Made by a program: the position numbers and the translations under genes
In this document: piece by piece, positions 8,642 to 17,712 of the stretch
How positions within the stretch are numbered: position 1 is the first letter of the stretch
Layout: every line of letters begins with the position of its first letter
The notes under the pieces: generated by a model
Databases searched by the model: none
What the model saw: only the letters and a program-made list of their open reading frames with translations
Told to the model about the DNA's origin: nothing
Assembly: GCA_034664125.1 (NCBI GenBank)
Contig: JAXDIG010000054.1
Location: 1 to 64,000 of the forward strand
Source: JACVRW01 sp034664125
Lineage (GTDB): Bacteria; Actinomycetota; Thermoleophilia; Solirubrobacterales; Thermoleophilaceae
DNA length: 64,000 bases
Direction: 5' to 3'

Positions 8642-8661
8642 GGCGCCGGCAGGTCGGCGCC
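8642..8661 (+). promoter_or_regulatory. Palindrome upstream of the IscU-MnmA fusion gene
   Basis: GGCGCCG (8642-8648) and CGGCGCC (8655-8661) form a perfect 7-bp inverted repeat with a 6-nt spacer, 20 bp before the ATG at 8682 and right after a TAGGCG sequence. It could be an operator or a 5'-UTR hairpin. The rest of the 8446-8681 gap shows nothing else. Confidence 0.35.
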
Positions 8662-8681
8662 ATCTGTCAGTGTGCGCAGGG

Positions 8682-10112
8682 ATGCAGTTCGAGGACCACC
8701 TGACGGCCCCACGGGGGCTCGGGGCGCTCGCGGACTGGCCGCACTCCGGCGCCGCCGGTGGCGCCGCCTGCGGCGACCTCGTGCGCGTGGCCCTGCGGGT
8801 GGAAGGCGAGCACATCGTCGAGGCCGGCTTCGACGCCCACGGGTGCGGCGCCGCGCGCGCCGCCGGCAGCGCCGTGGTCGAGCTGATCGAAGGCCGGCCC
8901 TTCCTCGCCGCGACGCGGATAACCGCCGACGACGTAGCCGACGCCCTGGGCGGGCTGATCCCCCCGAAGCGCCATGCCGCCGAGTTGGCAGCGGACGCCC
9001 TGCACCGTGCCCTGGGCGCCGCCGCGAAGGACCCGGGAAGCGGCCTGCAACTCGCGCCCAGCCCGCGCCGCACGCTCGTGGCCATGAGCGGCGGGGTGGA
9101 CAGCGCGGCCGCGGCGCAGCTGGCACTCGACGCAGGCGACGAGGTGCTGGCGGTGACCCTGGAGCTGTGGTCCGACCCGGCCACGGATGGGGACCGTTCG
9201 TGCTGCTCCCCGCAGGCGGTCACCGGGGCGCGTGCGCTGGCTCACCGGATGGGCATCCCGCACGTGACGCTCGACCTGCGCGAGCGCTTCCGAGCCGAGG
9301 TCGTGGATAGCTTCGTCGCCGGGTACGCCGGCGGCCGGACGCCCAACCCGTGCGTGCGCTGCAACGGCGAGGTGCGCTTCGACGCGATGCTGGAGCTGGC
9401 CGGTGCCGTCGGTGCCGCGCGGCTGGCCACCGGTCATTACGCGCGCATCGCGCGCGACGACCACGGCCCGCTGATCCGAACGGCACGCGACCCGCGCAAG
9501 GACCAGAGCTACATGCTCGCCAAGCTCGATCCCGCCCAGCTCGACCGCCTCTCGTTCCCGCTCGGCGGCCTGACGAAGGACGCGGTGCGCTCGCTGGCGC
9601 GCGACGCCGGCCTGCCGGTCGCCGACAAGCGCGAGAGCCAGGACCTCTGCTTCGTCGCCGGGCTCGGCGGGCGCGCCTTCCTGCGCCGCCACGGCGGGCC
9701 GCGCCTGCGCAAGCCGGGCGAGATCGTGGACGCCGACGGCCGTGTGCTGGGCCGCCACGAAGGGCAGCACGAGTTCACCGTCGGCCAGCGCCGCGGGCTG
9801 AACGTGGCGAGCACCGAGCCGCTCTACGTGATCCGCAAGGACGCGGCGTCCAACCGCGTGACCGTCGGGCCGCGCGCGGCGCTCGCGACGCGACACGTGG
9901 TCCTCGAGGACGTCCGCCTGCACCGGCCCGCGGCGGCGGTCCGGCAGGTCCGGCTGCGCTACCACGCGCCGGCGCTGCCCTGCCGCGCGCTGCCGGGCGC
10001 GGACGGATCGCTCGAGCTCGACCTCGCCGAGGCCGCCGATGCGGCCGCACCGGGGCAGCTTGCCTGCCTGATGCGTGATGATTGCGTCGTGGGCGAAGGG
10101 ACGATCGCTTGA
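8682..10112 (+). CDS. mnmA: IscU/NifU-like scaffold domain fused to tRNA 2-thiouridylase MnmA
   Basis: 476 aa in one continuous frame. Residues 1-115 resemble IscU/NifU-N: FEDHLTAPRGLG, AACGD (Cys30, Asp32), HGCGAARAAGSA (Cys55) and PPKRHAAELAADALHRAL. In that last block the third scaffold Cys is Ala99 although the preceding His is kept. After a short linker the MnmA part has the PP-loop SGGVDS (136-141), NPCVRCN (Cys224, Cys227) and SQDLCFV (Cys323), then the beta-barrel domain. MnmA adds sulfur to U34 of tRNAs; the three MnmA cysteines match proposed 4Fe-4S/catalytic ligands. Start ATG 8682 is chosen over GTG 8670. The stop overlaps the next gene (TTGA). Confidence 0.92.
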   Translation: MQFEDHLTAPRGLGALADWPHSGAAGGAACGDLVRVALRVEGEHIVEAGFDAHGCGAARAAGSAVVELIEGRPFLAATRITADDVADALGGLIPPKRHAAELAADALHRALGAAAKDPGSGLQLAPSPRRTLVAMSGGVDSAAAAQLALDAGDEVLAVTLELWSDPATDGDRSCCSPQAVTGARALAHRMGIPHVTLDLRERFRAEVVDSFVAGYAGGRTPNPCVRCNGEVRFDAMLELAGAVGAARLATGHYARIARDDHGPLIRTARDPRKDQSYMLAKLDPAQLDRLSFPLGGLTKDAVRSLARDAGLPVADKRESQDLCFVAGLGGRAFLRRHGGPRLRKPGEIVDADGRVLGRHEGQHEFTVGQRRGLNVASTEPLYVIRKDAASNRVTVGPRAALATRHVVLEDVRLHRPAAAVRQVRLRYHAPALPCRALPGADGSLELDLAEAADAAAPGQLACLMRDDCVVGEGTIA

Positions 10113-10504
10113 CCGAGCTACAGGAGAAGATCGACCTCGAGGCACCGCTGTCGGGCGACTTCCAGGCGGTCGTCAGGCTGATCGTCGGCGGCATCGCCGA
10201 GCGCGTGGACTTCGCGTTCGAGGAGATCGACGACCTCCAGCTCGCGGTGGAGCGGCTGCTGGCCGAGGCCGGAACGACGGGCACGGTCTGCCTGTCGTTC
10301 GAGGTCGGCGCGAACCGGATCCGCACGCGCATCGGGCCGCTGAGCGAGGCGAAGGTGGCCGAGGCGCTCAAGGACGGCGACGCCGTCCCGGGGCAGCTGA
10401 CGCTGCGGCGGATCCTCCAGACGGTGGTGGACTCGTTCGGCGTCGACCATTCGGCCGACGGCGGCATCGTCGTGCGCCTCGAGAAGCTGAAGGGGCCGAT
10501 GTGA
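10109..10504 (+). CDS. RsbW-like anti-sigma factor, degenerate kinase motifs
   Basis: 131 aa from TTG 10109, which overlaps the mnmA stop. The pattern of a short helical N-terminus, FEEIDDLQLAVERLLAEA and a terminal mixed alpha/beta segment resembles the HATPase fold of RsbW/SpoIIAB. However, the N-box Asn and following HAY are not visible (AVERLLAEAGTTG instead), nor is a clear DxGxG box, so ATP binding and kinase activity are doubtful. Its stop overlaps the sigma factor start (GTGA), the usual anti-sigma/sigma arrangement. The likely role is binding the adjacent sigma factor; no RsbV-type antagonist is in the window. Confidence 0.72.
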   Translation: MTELQEKIDLEAPLSGDFQAVVRLIVGGIAERVDFAFEEIDDLQLAVERLLAEAGTTGTVCLSFEVGANRIRTRIGPLSEAKVAEALKDGDAVPGQLTLRRILQTVVDSFGVDHSADGGIVVRLEKLKGPM

Positions 10505-11280
10505 GCGCGAACCACAGCGCGAGCGCGCGCCGGTCGGTCAGCCCCGAGAAGGCCCGCGAGGAGGATCGCGAGCTGCTCACGCGCTACCACCGCAACGGCG
10601 ACACGAGCGCCCGCGAGGCGCTGATCCAGCGCCACCTGCCGCTCGTGCGGTCGCTGGCGCGCCGCTACGCCGGCCGCGGAGAGGCGCTGGAGGACATCGA
10701 GCAGGTCGGGGCGATCGGGCTGATCAAGGCGATCGACCGCTTCGAGCTCGAGCGCGAGGTTTCGCTCGCCACCTACGCCACGCCCAACGTCGTCGGCGAG
10801 ATCAAGCGGCACTTCCGCGACAAGGGCTGGGCCATCCGCGTGCCGCGCGCGCTGCAGGAGCTGAACGCTTCGATGTCGGGTGCGATCGAGCGCCTCACCG
10901 GCAGGCTCGGCCGCTCGCCCAGCATCGCCGAGATCGCGCAGGAGCTGAAGACCACCCCGGAGGACGTGCTCGAGGCGATGGAGGTCGGGTCCGCCTACTC
11001 GACCGTCTCGCTCTCGACCGGCCCGAGCGGCGAGGACGAGCTCGACCCGCTCGAGACGATCGGAGGCGAGGATGCCGGGTTCGAGCGCTCCGAGGACCGG
11101 GCGGCTCTGGAGCCCGCGCTCGAGCGGCTGGCGCCGCGGGAGCGCGAGATCCTGCGCATGCGCTTCGAGGAGGGATTGCCCCAGACGCAGATCGCTCAGC
11201 GCGTGGGTTTGTCGCAGATGCACGTCTCGCGCCTGATCCGCAAGTCCCTCGCGGTGATGCGCGAGGAATTGCTGCGCTAG
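10501..11280 (+). CDS. SigB/SigF-family RNA polymerase sigma factor
   Basis: 259 aa. Region 2 is LVRSLARRYAGRGEALEDIEQVGAIGLIKAID, region 3 contains ERLTGRLGRSPSIAEIAQELK, and region 4 is LAPREREILRMRFEEGLPQTQIAQRVGLSQMHVSRL. There is no region 1.1. This is the group 3 SigB/SigF type used for stress or development in Gram-positive bacteria, not the FliA/WhiG type. Start GTG 10501 overlaps the stop of the RsbW-like gene, so partner-switching control is plausible. Confidence 0.92.
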   Translation: MSANHSASARRSVSPEKAREEDRELLTRYHRNGDTSAREALIQRHLPLVRSLARRYAGRGEALEDIEQVGAIGLIKAIDRFELEREVSLATYATPNVVGEIKRHFRDKGWAIRVPRALQELNASMSGAIERLTGRLGRSPSIAEIAQELKTTPEDVLEAMEVGSAYSTVSLSTGPSGEDELDPLETIGGEDAGFERSEDRAALEPALERLAPREREILRMRFEEGLPQTQIAQRVGLSQMHVSRLIRKSLAVMREELLR

Positions 11281-11413
11281 CGCTTAGGTTCGAAGTCGCT
11301 GCGTTAAGGGCAGATTGTCGTCAGATTGGGCGTGGTCAGGGATGGCTTCCGGGCGGGTATGTTCCGGCCGGCGGGCAGACCAGCCCGCAGAAACGAACCT
11401 GGAGGGATTCTGA

Positions 11414-13105
11414 ATGGGGAAGCTCGGCAGACGTGCGCTGGTGCTCCTCCTTGCCGGCCTCTCGATGTCCGTCATAGCCGCGTGCGGCGGTGGCGATGAC
11501 AGCGGAGACAGCGGCACTGGAGGCAGCGGAGGCGAGGCGAAGAACGGCGGCTCGATCACGATGTCGCAGACCTCGCAACCAGACTTCATGGACCCGGCAC
11601 TGACGTACACGGTGAACGGGATCGAGCCGCTCTGGCTCGTCTACACCCCGCTGCTCACCTATCCACGCACGGGGGACGCCGAGAAGGACTCGCTGGTGGT
11701 TCCCGGCCTGGCCGAGGACATGCCGACCATCTCGAAGGACGGCAAGACATACGAGCTGACGCTGCGCAAGGGCCTCAAGTACTCCGACGGCTCGCCCGTC
11801 AAGGCCTCGGACTTCGAGCACGCACTCAAGCGCGTGCTGAACCTCGAGTCCGGCGGCTCGGCCTTCTTCCTCGGCATCGTGGGGGCCCAGGACTACATCG
11901 ACGCCGGCAAGTGCGACGGCGACATCAAGGGCGTCGTTACCGACGACAAGACCGGCAAGATCACGATCAGCCTGAGCGATCCGGACGGGTCGTTCACGAA
12001 CGTGCTGGCGATGTGGTTCGTCGGCCTGGTGCCGGGCGACACGCCGTGCAAGAACCTGACCGAGAACCCGCCCCCGGGCGTGGGGCCGTACAAGGTCACG
12101 GAATCCGTGCCGAACCGGCAGTTCGTGCTCGAGAAGAACGCCAACTTCCCGGACCTCGGCCCGGACATCCCGGCCGGACACATCGACAAGATGACGACCA
12201 AGATCATCAAGAACCCGCAGCGTCAGGCGCAGGACGTGATCTCGGGCGAGCTCGACTACATGCAGGACCCGCCGCCGGCCGACATCAAGCCGGAGGTGAA
12301 GGCGAAGTACTCGGACCGGTACAGGGAGATCACCACCGCGTCCACGTACTACATGTTCATGAACAACCGCGTGGCCCCCTTCGACAAGAAGGAAGTGCGC
12401 GAGGCGGTCAACATCGGCCTGGACAAGCCCGCTCTGGCGCGCCTGTTCGCCGGCGAGGTGGCCCCGGGCTGCTCGTTCCTGCCGCCCGGCCAGCCCGGCT
12501 TCGACGAGGCGCTCGACGTCGCCGACTGCCCGTGGGGCGACCCCAACAAGCCGCCCGACATCGAGAAGGCCCGCCAGATGATCAAGGACGCCGGCGTGGC
12601 CGGGACGGACGTGACCGTCTACGGCAACAACGACGATCCGAGCGACAAGGTCACGGAGGCGTACGCCGACCAGCTGACGAAGCTGGGCTTCAAGGCCAAG
12701 CCGAAGATCCTGGACGGCGGTGTGTACTTCCAGACGATCGGCAGCGCCAAGGTGGCGCCGCAGACGGGCTTCGCCAACTGGTTCCAGGACTTCCCGCACC
12801 CGAAGAACTTCTTCTTCCTGGTGGACGGGAAGTCGATTCAGCCGACGAACAACCAGAACTTCGGGAACGTGGACGACCCGGAGATCACGAAGGGGATCGC
12901 CGAGCTGAACAAGGAGCCGAAGATGACCGACGAGGTCGCCGCCAGGTGGGGCGAGCTCAACAAGAAGCTGGTGGAGCGGGCGTGGATCGTCCCGTACGGC
13001 CACCGCAAGCTGGCCACGTTCCTGTCAGAGCGGATGGACTTCGACAACTGCTCGAGGTTCCACCCGGTCTACTTCAACGACTACTCGAGCTTCTGCCTCA
13101 AGTAG
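11414..13105 (+). CDS. Peptide ABC transporter substrate-binding lipoprotein (SBP_bac_5)
   Basis: 563 aa. The lipoprotein signal peptide MGKLGRRALVLLLAGLSMSV ends in lipobox VIAAC, with Cys about residue 23, followed by a Gly/Ser/Asp linker. The body matches family 5 solute-binding proteins: WLVYTPLLTY, LRKGLKYSDGSPVKASDFEHALKR, and a terminal YNDYSSF-like end (VYFNDYSSFCLK). It binds peptides or similar ligands outside the membrane for the importer encoded downstream. The ribosome-binding site GGAGGG lies 8 nt before ATG. In the leader, GCGGGC/GCCCGC (11371-11388) can form a small hairpin. Confidence 0.94.
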   Translation: MGKLGRRALVLLLAGLSMSVIAACGGGDDSGDSGTGGSGGEAKNGGSITMSQTSQPDFMDPALTYTVNGIEPLWLVYTPLLTYPRTGDAEKDSLVVPGLAEDMPTISKDGKTYELTLRKGLKYSDGSPVKASDFEHALKRVLNLESGGSAFFLGIVGAQDYIDAGKCDGDIKGVVTDDKTGKITISLSDPDGSFTNVLAMWFVGLVPGDTPCKNLTENPPPGVGPYKVTESVPNRQFVLEKNANFPDLGPDIPAGHIDKMTTKIIKNPQRQAQDVISGELDYMQDPPPADIKPEVKAKYSDRYREITTASTYYMFMNNRVAPFDKKEVREAVNIGLDKPALARLFAGEVAPGCSFLPPGQPGFDEALDVADCPWGDPNKPPDIEKARQMIKDAGVAGTDVTVYGNNDDPSDKVTEAYADQLTKLGFKAKPKILDGGVYFQTIGSAKVAPQTGFANWFQDFPHPKNFFFLVDGKSIQPTNNQNFGNVDDPEITKGIAELNKEPKMTDEVAARWGELNKKLVERAWIVPYGHRKLATFLSERMDFDNCSRFHPVYFNDYSSFCLK

Positions 13106-13121
13106 CCGTGACGCTGCCCAT

Positions 13122-13149
13122 CCGGGAGGGCGCTTCGGCGCCCTCCCGG
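13122..13149 (+). terminator. Strong hairpin between binding protein and permease genes
   Basis: A perfect 12-bp stem CCGGGAGGGCGC / GCGCCCTCCCGG closes a TTCG tetraloop. There is no T-tract. Its position right after the binding protein stop suggests partial termination or 3'-end protection, giving more binding protein than permease. Confidence 0.75.
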
Positions 13150-13183
13150 TGGGGTAGTGTGTCGCCAGGAGGGACTTGCAGGG

Positions 13184-14227
13184 ATGGCGACTGAGCCCTT
13201 AGCGGAGCAGCCTGGACTCGCTGGCCCGGCGGCCTGGGAGCTGGAGGCCGAGCGCGAGCACGTTCACGGGCTGGGGCCGTGGCGGCTCGGGTTGCGCCGC
13301 CTGCGGCGCAACAAGACCGCGATCGCCTTCGGGATCCTGTTCGTGCTGCTCGTGCTGGCGTGCCTGGCAGCCCCACTGTGGGCCAAGCACGTCGCGCACA
13401 CGACGCCGGATGCGAACCACCTGTCCGACACGATCAAGCTGAACGGCAAGACCACGAACGTGGTCGGCCTGGACGGCGTGCCGATCGGCCCGACCTACAA
13501 GGGCAAGTTCTTCCTCGGCGCCGACCCCAACGGCCGCGACATCATGGTGCGGCTGCTCTACGGGGGACGCAACTCGCTGATGATCGGCGTCGTCGCCGCG
13601 TTGATGACCACGGTCCTCTCGGTCGTCCTCGGGGTGGTGGCCGGGTACTTCCGCGGCTGGCTGGACCTGGCGGTCAGGTCGCTCCTGGACATCATGTGGT
13701 CGTTCCCGGTCCTGATCCTCGGCGTGGCGCTCGGGGTGGCCCTTGCTCTCGGCGGGCTTCAGATCGGCCCGATCACGATCGGCGGCGACTCGCTCATCAT
13801 CCCGATCTTCATCATCGGGCTCGTGTACGTGCCGTACATGGCGAGGCCGGTGCGCGGGCAGGTCCTGGCGCTGCGGGAGAAGGAGTTCGTGGAGGCCGCG
13901 CGCGCCCAGGGCGCGGGACCGCTGCGGATCATGTTCAGCGAGGTCGTGCCCAACCTCGCCTCCACGATCCTTGTCTTCTTCACGCTGCTGATCGCCAACG
14001 CCGTGCTGCTGGAGTCGGCGCTCTCGTTCCTCGGCGCCGGCGTGAGGCCTCCGAATCCCTCGTGGGGCACCATGATCGACGAGGGCGTCGACCGCATCGC
14101 GACCGCTCCGCACCTGACGGTCGTGCCCGGCCTGATGCTGGTGCTGACCGTGCTGTCGCTGAACGTGTTCGGGGACGGGGTGCGCGACGCGCTCGACCCG
14201 CGCGCCAAAGTGCGGCTGGAGCGTTAG
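13184..14227 (+). CDS. Dipeptide/oligopeptide ABC transporter permease (DppC/OppC type)
   Basis: 347 aa. A cytoplasmic N-terminus with LRRLRRNKTAIAFG leads into about six transmembrane helices. The EAA loop reads EFVEAARAQGAGPLRIMFSEVVPN, and ALSFLGAGVRPPNPSWGTM is typical of DppC/OppC. ATG 13184 has a strong ribosome-binding site (AGGAGGG, 13168-13174). A TAGTGT sequence at 13155-13160 could give an extra promoter after the preceding hairpin. Gene order is C before B, the reverse of most Dpp operons. Confidence 0.94.
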   Translation: MATEPLAEQPGLAGPAAWELEAEREHVHGLGPWRLGLRRLRRNKTAIAFGILFVLLVLACLAAPLWAKHVAHTTPDANHLSDTIKLNGKTTNVVGLDGVPIGPTYKGKFFLGADPNGRDIMVRLLYGGRNSLMIGVVAALMTTVLSVVLGVVAGYFRGWLDLAVRSLLDIMWSFPVLILGVALGVALALGGLQIGPITIGGDSLIIPIFIIGLVYVPYMARPVRGQVLALREKEFVEAARAQGAGPLRIMFSEVVPNLASTILVFFTLLIANAVLLESALSFLGAGVRPPNPSWGTMIDEGVDRIATAPHLTVVPGLMLVLTVLSLNVFGDGVRDALDPRAKVRLER

Positions 14228-14234
14228 GGGGCGC

Positions 14235-15182
14235 ATGGGCCGCTTCATCGTCCGTCGCGTGCTTCAGATGGTGCTGGTGATGTTCGCCGTCTCGGTGCTC
14301 ACCTTCCTGATCTTCAACGTGATCCCGAACAGCGACCCGGCGGTGCGGATGGCCGGTCGCCACACGAGCGAGTCGACGATCCAGGCGATCCGCAAGGAGT
14401 GGGGCTTCAACGAGAGCCTGCCCAAGCAGTACGTGACCACGATGGAGAAGGTCGTGACCGGCGACCTCAAGTCGCAGTTCACCCAGCTGCCCGTAGGCAA
14501 GGAGATCGTCAAGGGTCTGCCGCGCACGTTCTCGCTGGCTATCGGAGCGGCGCTCCTGTGGATGTTCGTGGCGATCTGCTTCGGGCTCTACAGCGCCGTC
14601 AAGGCGGGCAAGTTCGCCGACCGCTTCCTGACGATCATCGCCCTGATCGGCATCTCGATGCCCGTGTTCTGGATCGGGGCGCTGATGAACTACTACCTGG
14701 GCTTCAAGCTGGGCTGGTTCCCCAACGGCGGGTACGTGGAGTTCACGAAGGACCCGATCGGCTGGTTCTACCACCTGATCCTGCCCTGGACCGCCCTGGC
14801 GATCCTGTTCGTAGGCTTCTACTCGCGCGTGCTGCGGTCGAACGTGCTCGACACGATCAACGAGGACTACGTGCGCACCGCGCGCGCCAAGGGCCTGAGC
14901 GAGCGCCAGATCATGGTCCGGCACGTGCTGCGCAACTCGATGATCCCGATCGTCACGCTGTGGGGGCTCGACTTCGGCGCGGTGCTGGGCGGCGGCGCGA
15001 TCCTCACGGAGACGGTCTTCGACCTCCAGGGGGTCGGGCAGTACACGGCCGAGGCGATCGGCCAGCTCGACGTGCCGCCGGTGCTGGCGGTCACGATGTT
15101 CTCGGCTTTCTTCATCGTGCTGCTCAACGCGGTCGTCGACATCATGTACGCCTACCTCGATCCGCGGATCCGGCTCCAGTAG
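14235..15182 (+). CDS. Dipeptide/oligopeptide ABC transporter permease (DppB/OppB type)
   Basis: 315 aa with six predicted membrane helices. It starts MGRFIVRRVLQMVLVMF, a typical DppB N-terminus with FxIFNVIPNSDP. The EAA loop is DYVRTARAKGLSERQIMVRHVLRNSMIP, and the protein ends with YAYLDPRIRL. It pairs with the upstream permease to form the channel. A GGGGG ribosome-binding site lies just before ATG 14235, and the next gene's ATG follows its stop directly. Confidence 0.94.
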   Translation: MGRFIVRRVLQMVLVMFAVSVLTFLIFNVIPNSDPAVRMAGRHTSESTIQAIRKEWGFNESLPKQYVTTMEKVVTGDLKSQFTQLPVGKEIVKGLPRTFSLAIGAALLWMFVAICFGLYSAVKAGKFADRFLTIIALIGISMPVFWIGALMNYYLGFKLGWFPNGGYVEFTKDPIGWFYHLILPWTALAILFVGFYSRVLRSNVLDTINEDYVRTARAKGLSERQIMVRHVLRNSMIPIVTLWGLDFGAVLGGGAILTETVFDLQGVGQYTAEAIGQLDVPPVLAVTMFSAFFIVLLNAVVDIMYAYLDPRIRLQ

Positions 15183-16225
15183 ATGGCGGAGCCGCTGCTC
15201 AAGGTCCAGGGCCTGGAGGTTTCGTTCGCCACCGAGGAGGGCGTCGTGACCGCGGTGGACGGCGTCTCGTTCGACCTCGCCCCCGGCGAGGTGCTGGCGG
15301 TGGTGGGGGAGTCGGGGTCGGGGAAGTCGGTCACGGCGATGACGCTGATGGGGCTGACCCGCTCGCCCAACGCGCGGTTCGAGGGCACGGCGCACTACAA
15401 GGGGACCGAGCTGATCAGCGCGAGCGAGGACGAGCTGCGCCGGATACGCGGTGCGGAGATCGCGATGATCTTCCAGGACCCGATGACCTCGCTGAACCCG
15501 GTCCAGCGGATCGGCAAGCAGATCATCGAGCAGATCCAGGAGCACGAGGGACTGCCGGACCAGCAGGCCCTGGAGCGGACCGTGGAGCTGCTCGAGCGGG
15601 TTGGGATTCCGCGCGCGCGCGAGCGCGTGGACAGCTACCCGCACGAGTTCTCGGGCGGCATGCGCCAGCGGGTGATGATCGCGCTGGCGCTGTCGTGCAA
15701 CCCGTCCGTCTTGATCGCCGACGAGCCCACCACGGCGCTGGACGTGACGATCCAGGCTCAGATCCTCGAGCGCATGCGTGAGCTGCGTGAGGAAACCGGG
15801 GCGGCCGTGGTCCTGGTGACCCACGACCTCGGCGTGGTCGCCGACATCGCCGACCGGATCGCCGTGATGTACGCGGGCCGGATCGTCGAGGAGGGGACGC
15901 TCGACCAGATCTTCTACGACCCGCAGCACCCCTACACCTGGGGCCTGCTGGGCTCGATCACGCGCGTGGACAAGCCGCGGCCGGCGCGCCTGCCGGCGAT
16001 CGCCGGGTTGCCGCCGTCGCTGGCGAACCGCCCCACGGGCTGCCACTTCCGGCCGCGCTGCCCGCACGAGTTCAGCGAGTGCTCCAAGGTCCCGCCGCTC
16101 GAGGCGCGCCTGCAGGGCCATCCCGAGCACCGCGATCGCTGCTGGCTGAGCGTGGACGAGAAGCGGGTCAAGCGCGAGGTGCTCCCGGGTGAGATCGGGC
16201 TGGCGTCCAAGGAGCACCAGCCCGC

Positions 16226-16229
<4 letters not shown>
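15183..16229 (+). CDS. Peptide ABC transporter ATP-binding protein (DppD/OppD type)
   Basis: 348 aa ABC ATPase. Walker A is GESGSGKS, the Q-loop lies in MIFQDPMTSLNPVQR, the signature is SGGMRQR, Walker B is VLIADEPTTALD, and the switch is VTHDLG. The C-terminal oligopeptide extension contains GCHFRPRCPHEFSEC, the cysteine-rich segment that in some relatives binds a 4Fe-4S cluster. It starts immediately after the dppB-type stop and ends in a GTGA overlap with the second ATPase. Confidence 0.95.
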
Positions 16230-17344
<1,115 letters not shown>

Positions 17345-17351
17345 ATCCGCG

Positions 17352-17369
17352 TCGCGGCTCGCGCCGCGA
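17352..17369 (+). terminator. Hairpin at the end of the peptide importer operon
   Basis: TCGCGGC (17352-17358) pairs with GCCGCGA (17363-17369) around a TCGC loop, 7 nt after the last ATPase stop. There is no T-tract. Confidence 0.5.
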
Positions 17370-17466
17370 GTCCTCCAAGAACCCCTGGATTTCCAGCGAG
17401 GACTGCCCTTGCGTACGGGAAAACACGGCCTCTACTGCGGCTGTGCACAAGTTCGTGCAGGAAAAC

Positions 17467-17495
17467 GTGACAAAGCCTGCAGGTCGTCCTATAGT
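17467..17495 (+). promoter_or_regulatory. Near-consensus sigma-70 promoter for a small RNA
   Basis: The -35 GTGACA (17467-17472) and -10 TATAGT (17490-17495) are separated by exactly 17 bp. This is among the closest matches to TTGACA/TATAAT in the window. No gene of normal length follows; the predicted start near 17502 leads into a short unit closed by a strong terminator. Confidence 0.7.
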
Positions 17496-17573
17496 CCTTC
17501 CCATCGCACAGGTTGCCCGCCCGGAACCCGTGCATCCCGGGAAGCGACAGCAACTGAATAGGGGGACTCGAAC

Positions 17574-17591
17574 ATGCCCTCCCGCCGTTAA
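17574..17591 (+). other. Five-codon micro-ORF (MPSRR) inside the small RNA
   Basis: ATG 17574 is followed by four sense codons and TAA, with a GGGGG Shine-Dalgarno-like stretch 8 nt upstream. It might be a leader peptide or chance. The ribosome-binding stretch could be masked by the CCCTCCC that follows the ATG. Confidence 0.25.
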
Positions 17592-17602
17592 GTTTCTTAG
17601 AA

Positions 17603-17631
17603 CCAAGACCGCGCCAAGAGCGCGGTCTTGG
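17603..17631 (+). terminator. Intrinsic terminator of the small RNA
   Basis: A perfect 12-bp stem CCAAGACCGCGC (17603-17614) / GCGCGGTCTTGG (17620-17631) closes a CAAGA loop, followed by a moderately T-containing tail (TCGTTCT, later CCCTTTT). Confidence 0.8.
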
Positions 17632-17712
17632 TCGTTCTAGGGCCCTTTTGGTTTCCACAACGCGCCGCCTGAACGACCGGTTGCCGACCTCTGATCTAGA
17701 GTCGCCGACACC

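Larger units (their letters stand above)
17502..17636 (+). ncRNA. Putative small RNA of about 135 nt
   Basis: The unit is bounded by a 17-bp-spaced TTGACA/TATAAT-like promoter and a 12-bp terminator hairpin. The 5' part can fold through CCGG/CCGG-type and GTTGC/GCAAC pairings. It contains GGGGG (17561-17565), 8 nt before a five-codon frame (MPSRR, 17574-17591), and the following CCCTCCC can pair with that GGGGG. I do not recognise 6S, SRP, tmRNA or 6C RNA. It could be a regulatory RNA or a leader, but the downstream MFS gene has its own TAGAGT box after the terminator. Confidence 0.55.

Noticed and set aside
8682..10112. IscU-MnmA fusion as a frameshift or assembly artefact
   Set aside because: The two parts share one uninterrupted frame with a plausible linker and no internal stop or overlap.
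10501..11280. The window's sigma factor as the one reading the pilus promoters
   Set aside because: Its regions 2 and 4 are of SigB/SigF type, whose known promoters (GTTT...GGGTAT) do not resemble TAAAG-N11-GCCGATA.
14162..14171. GAACGTGTTC in the dppC-type gene as a third SOS box
   Set aside because: The half-sites are 2 nt apart, not 4 as in the two real boxes, and it lies inside a coding region.
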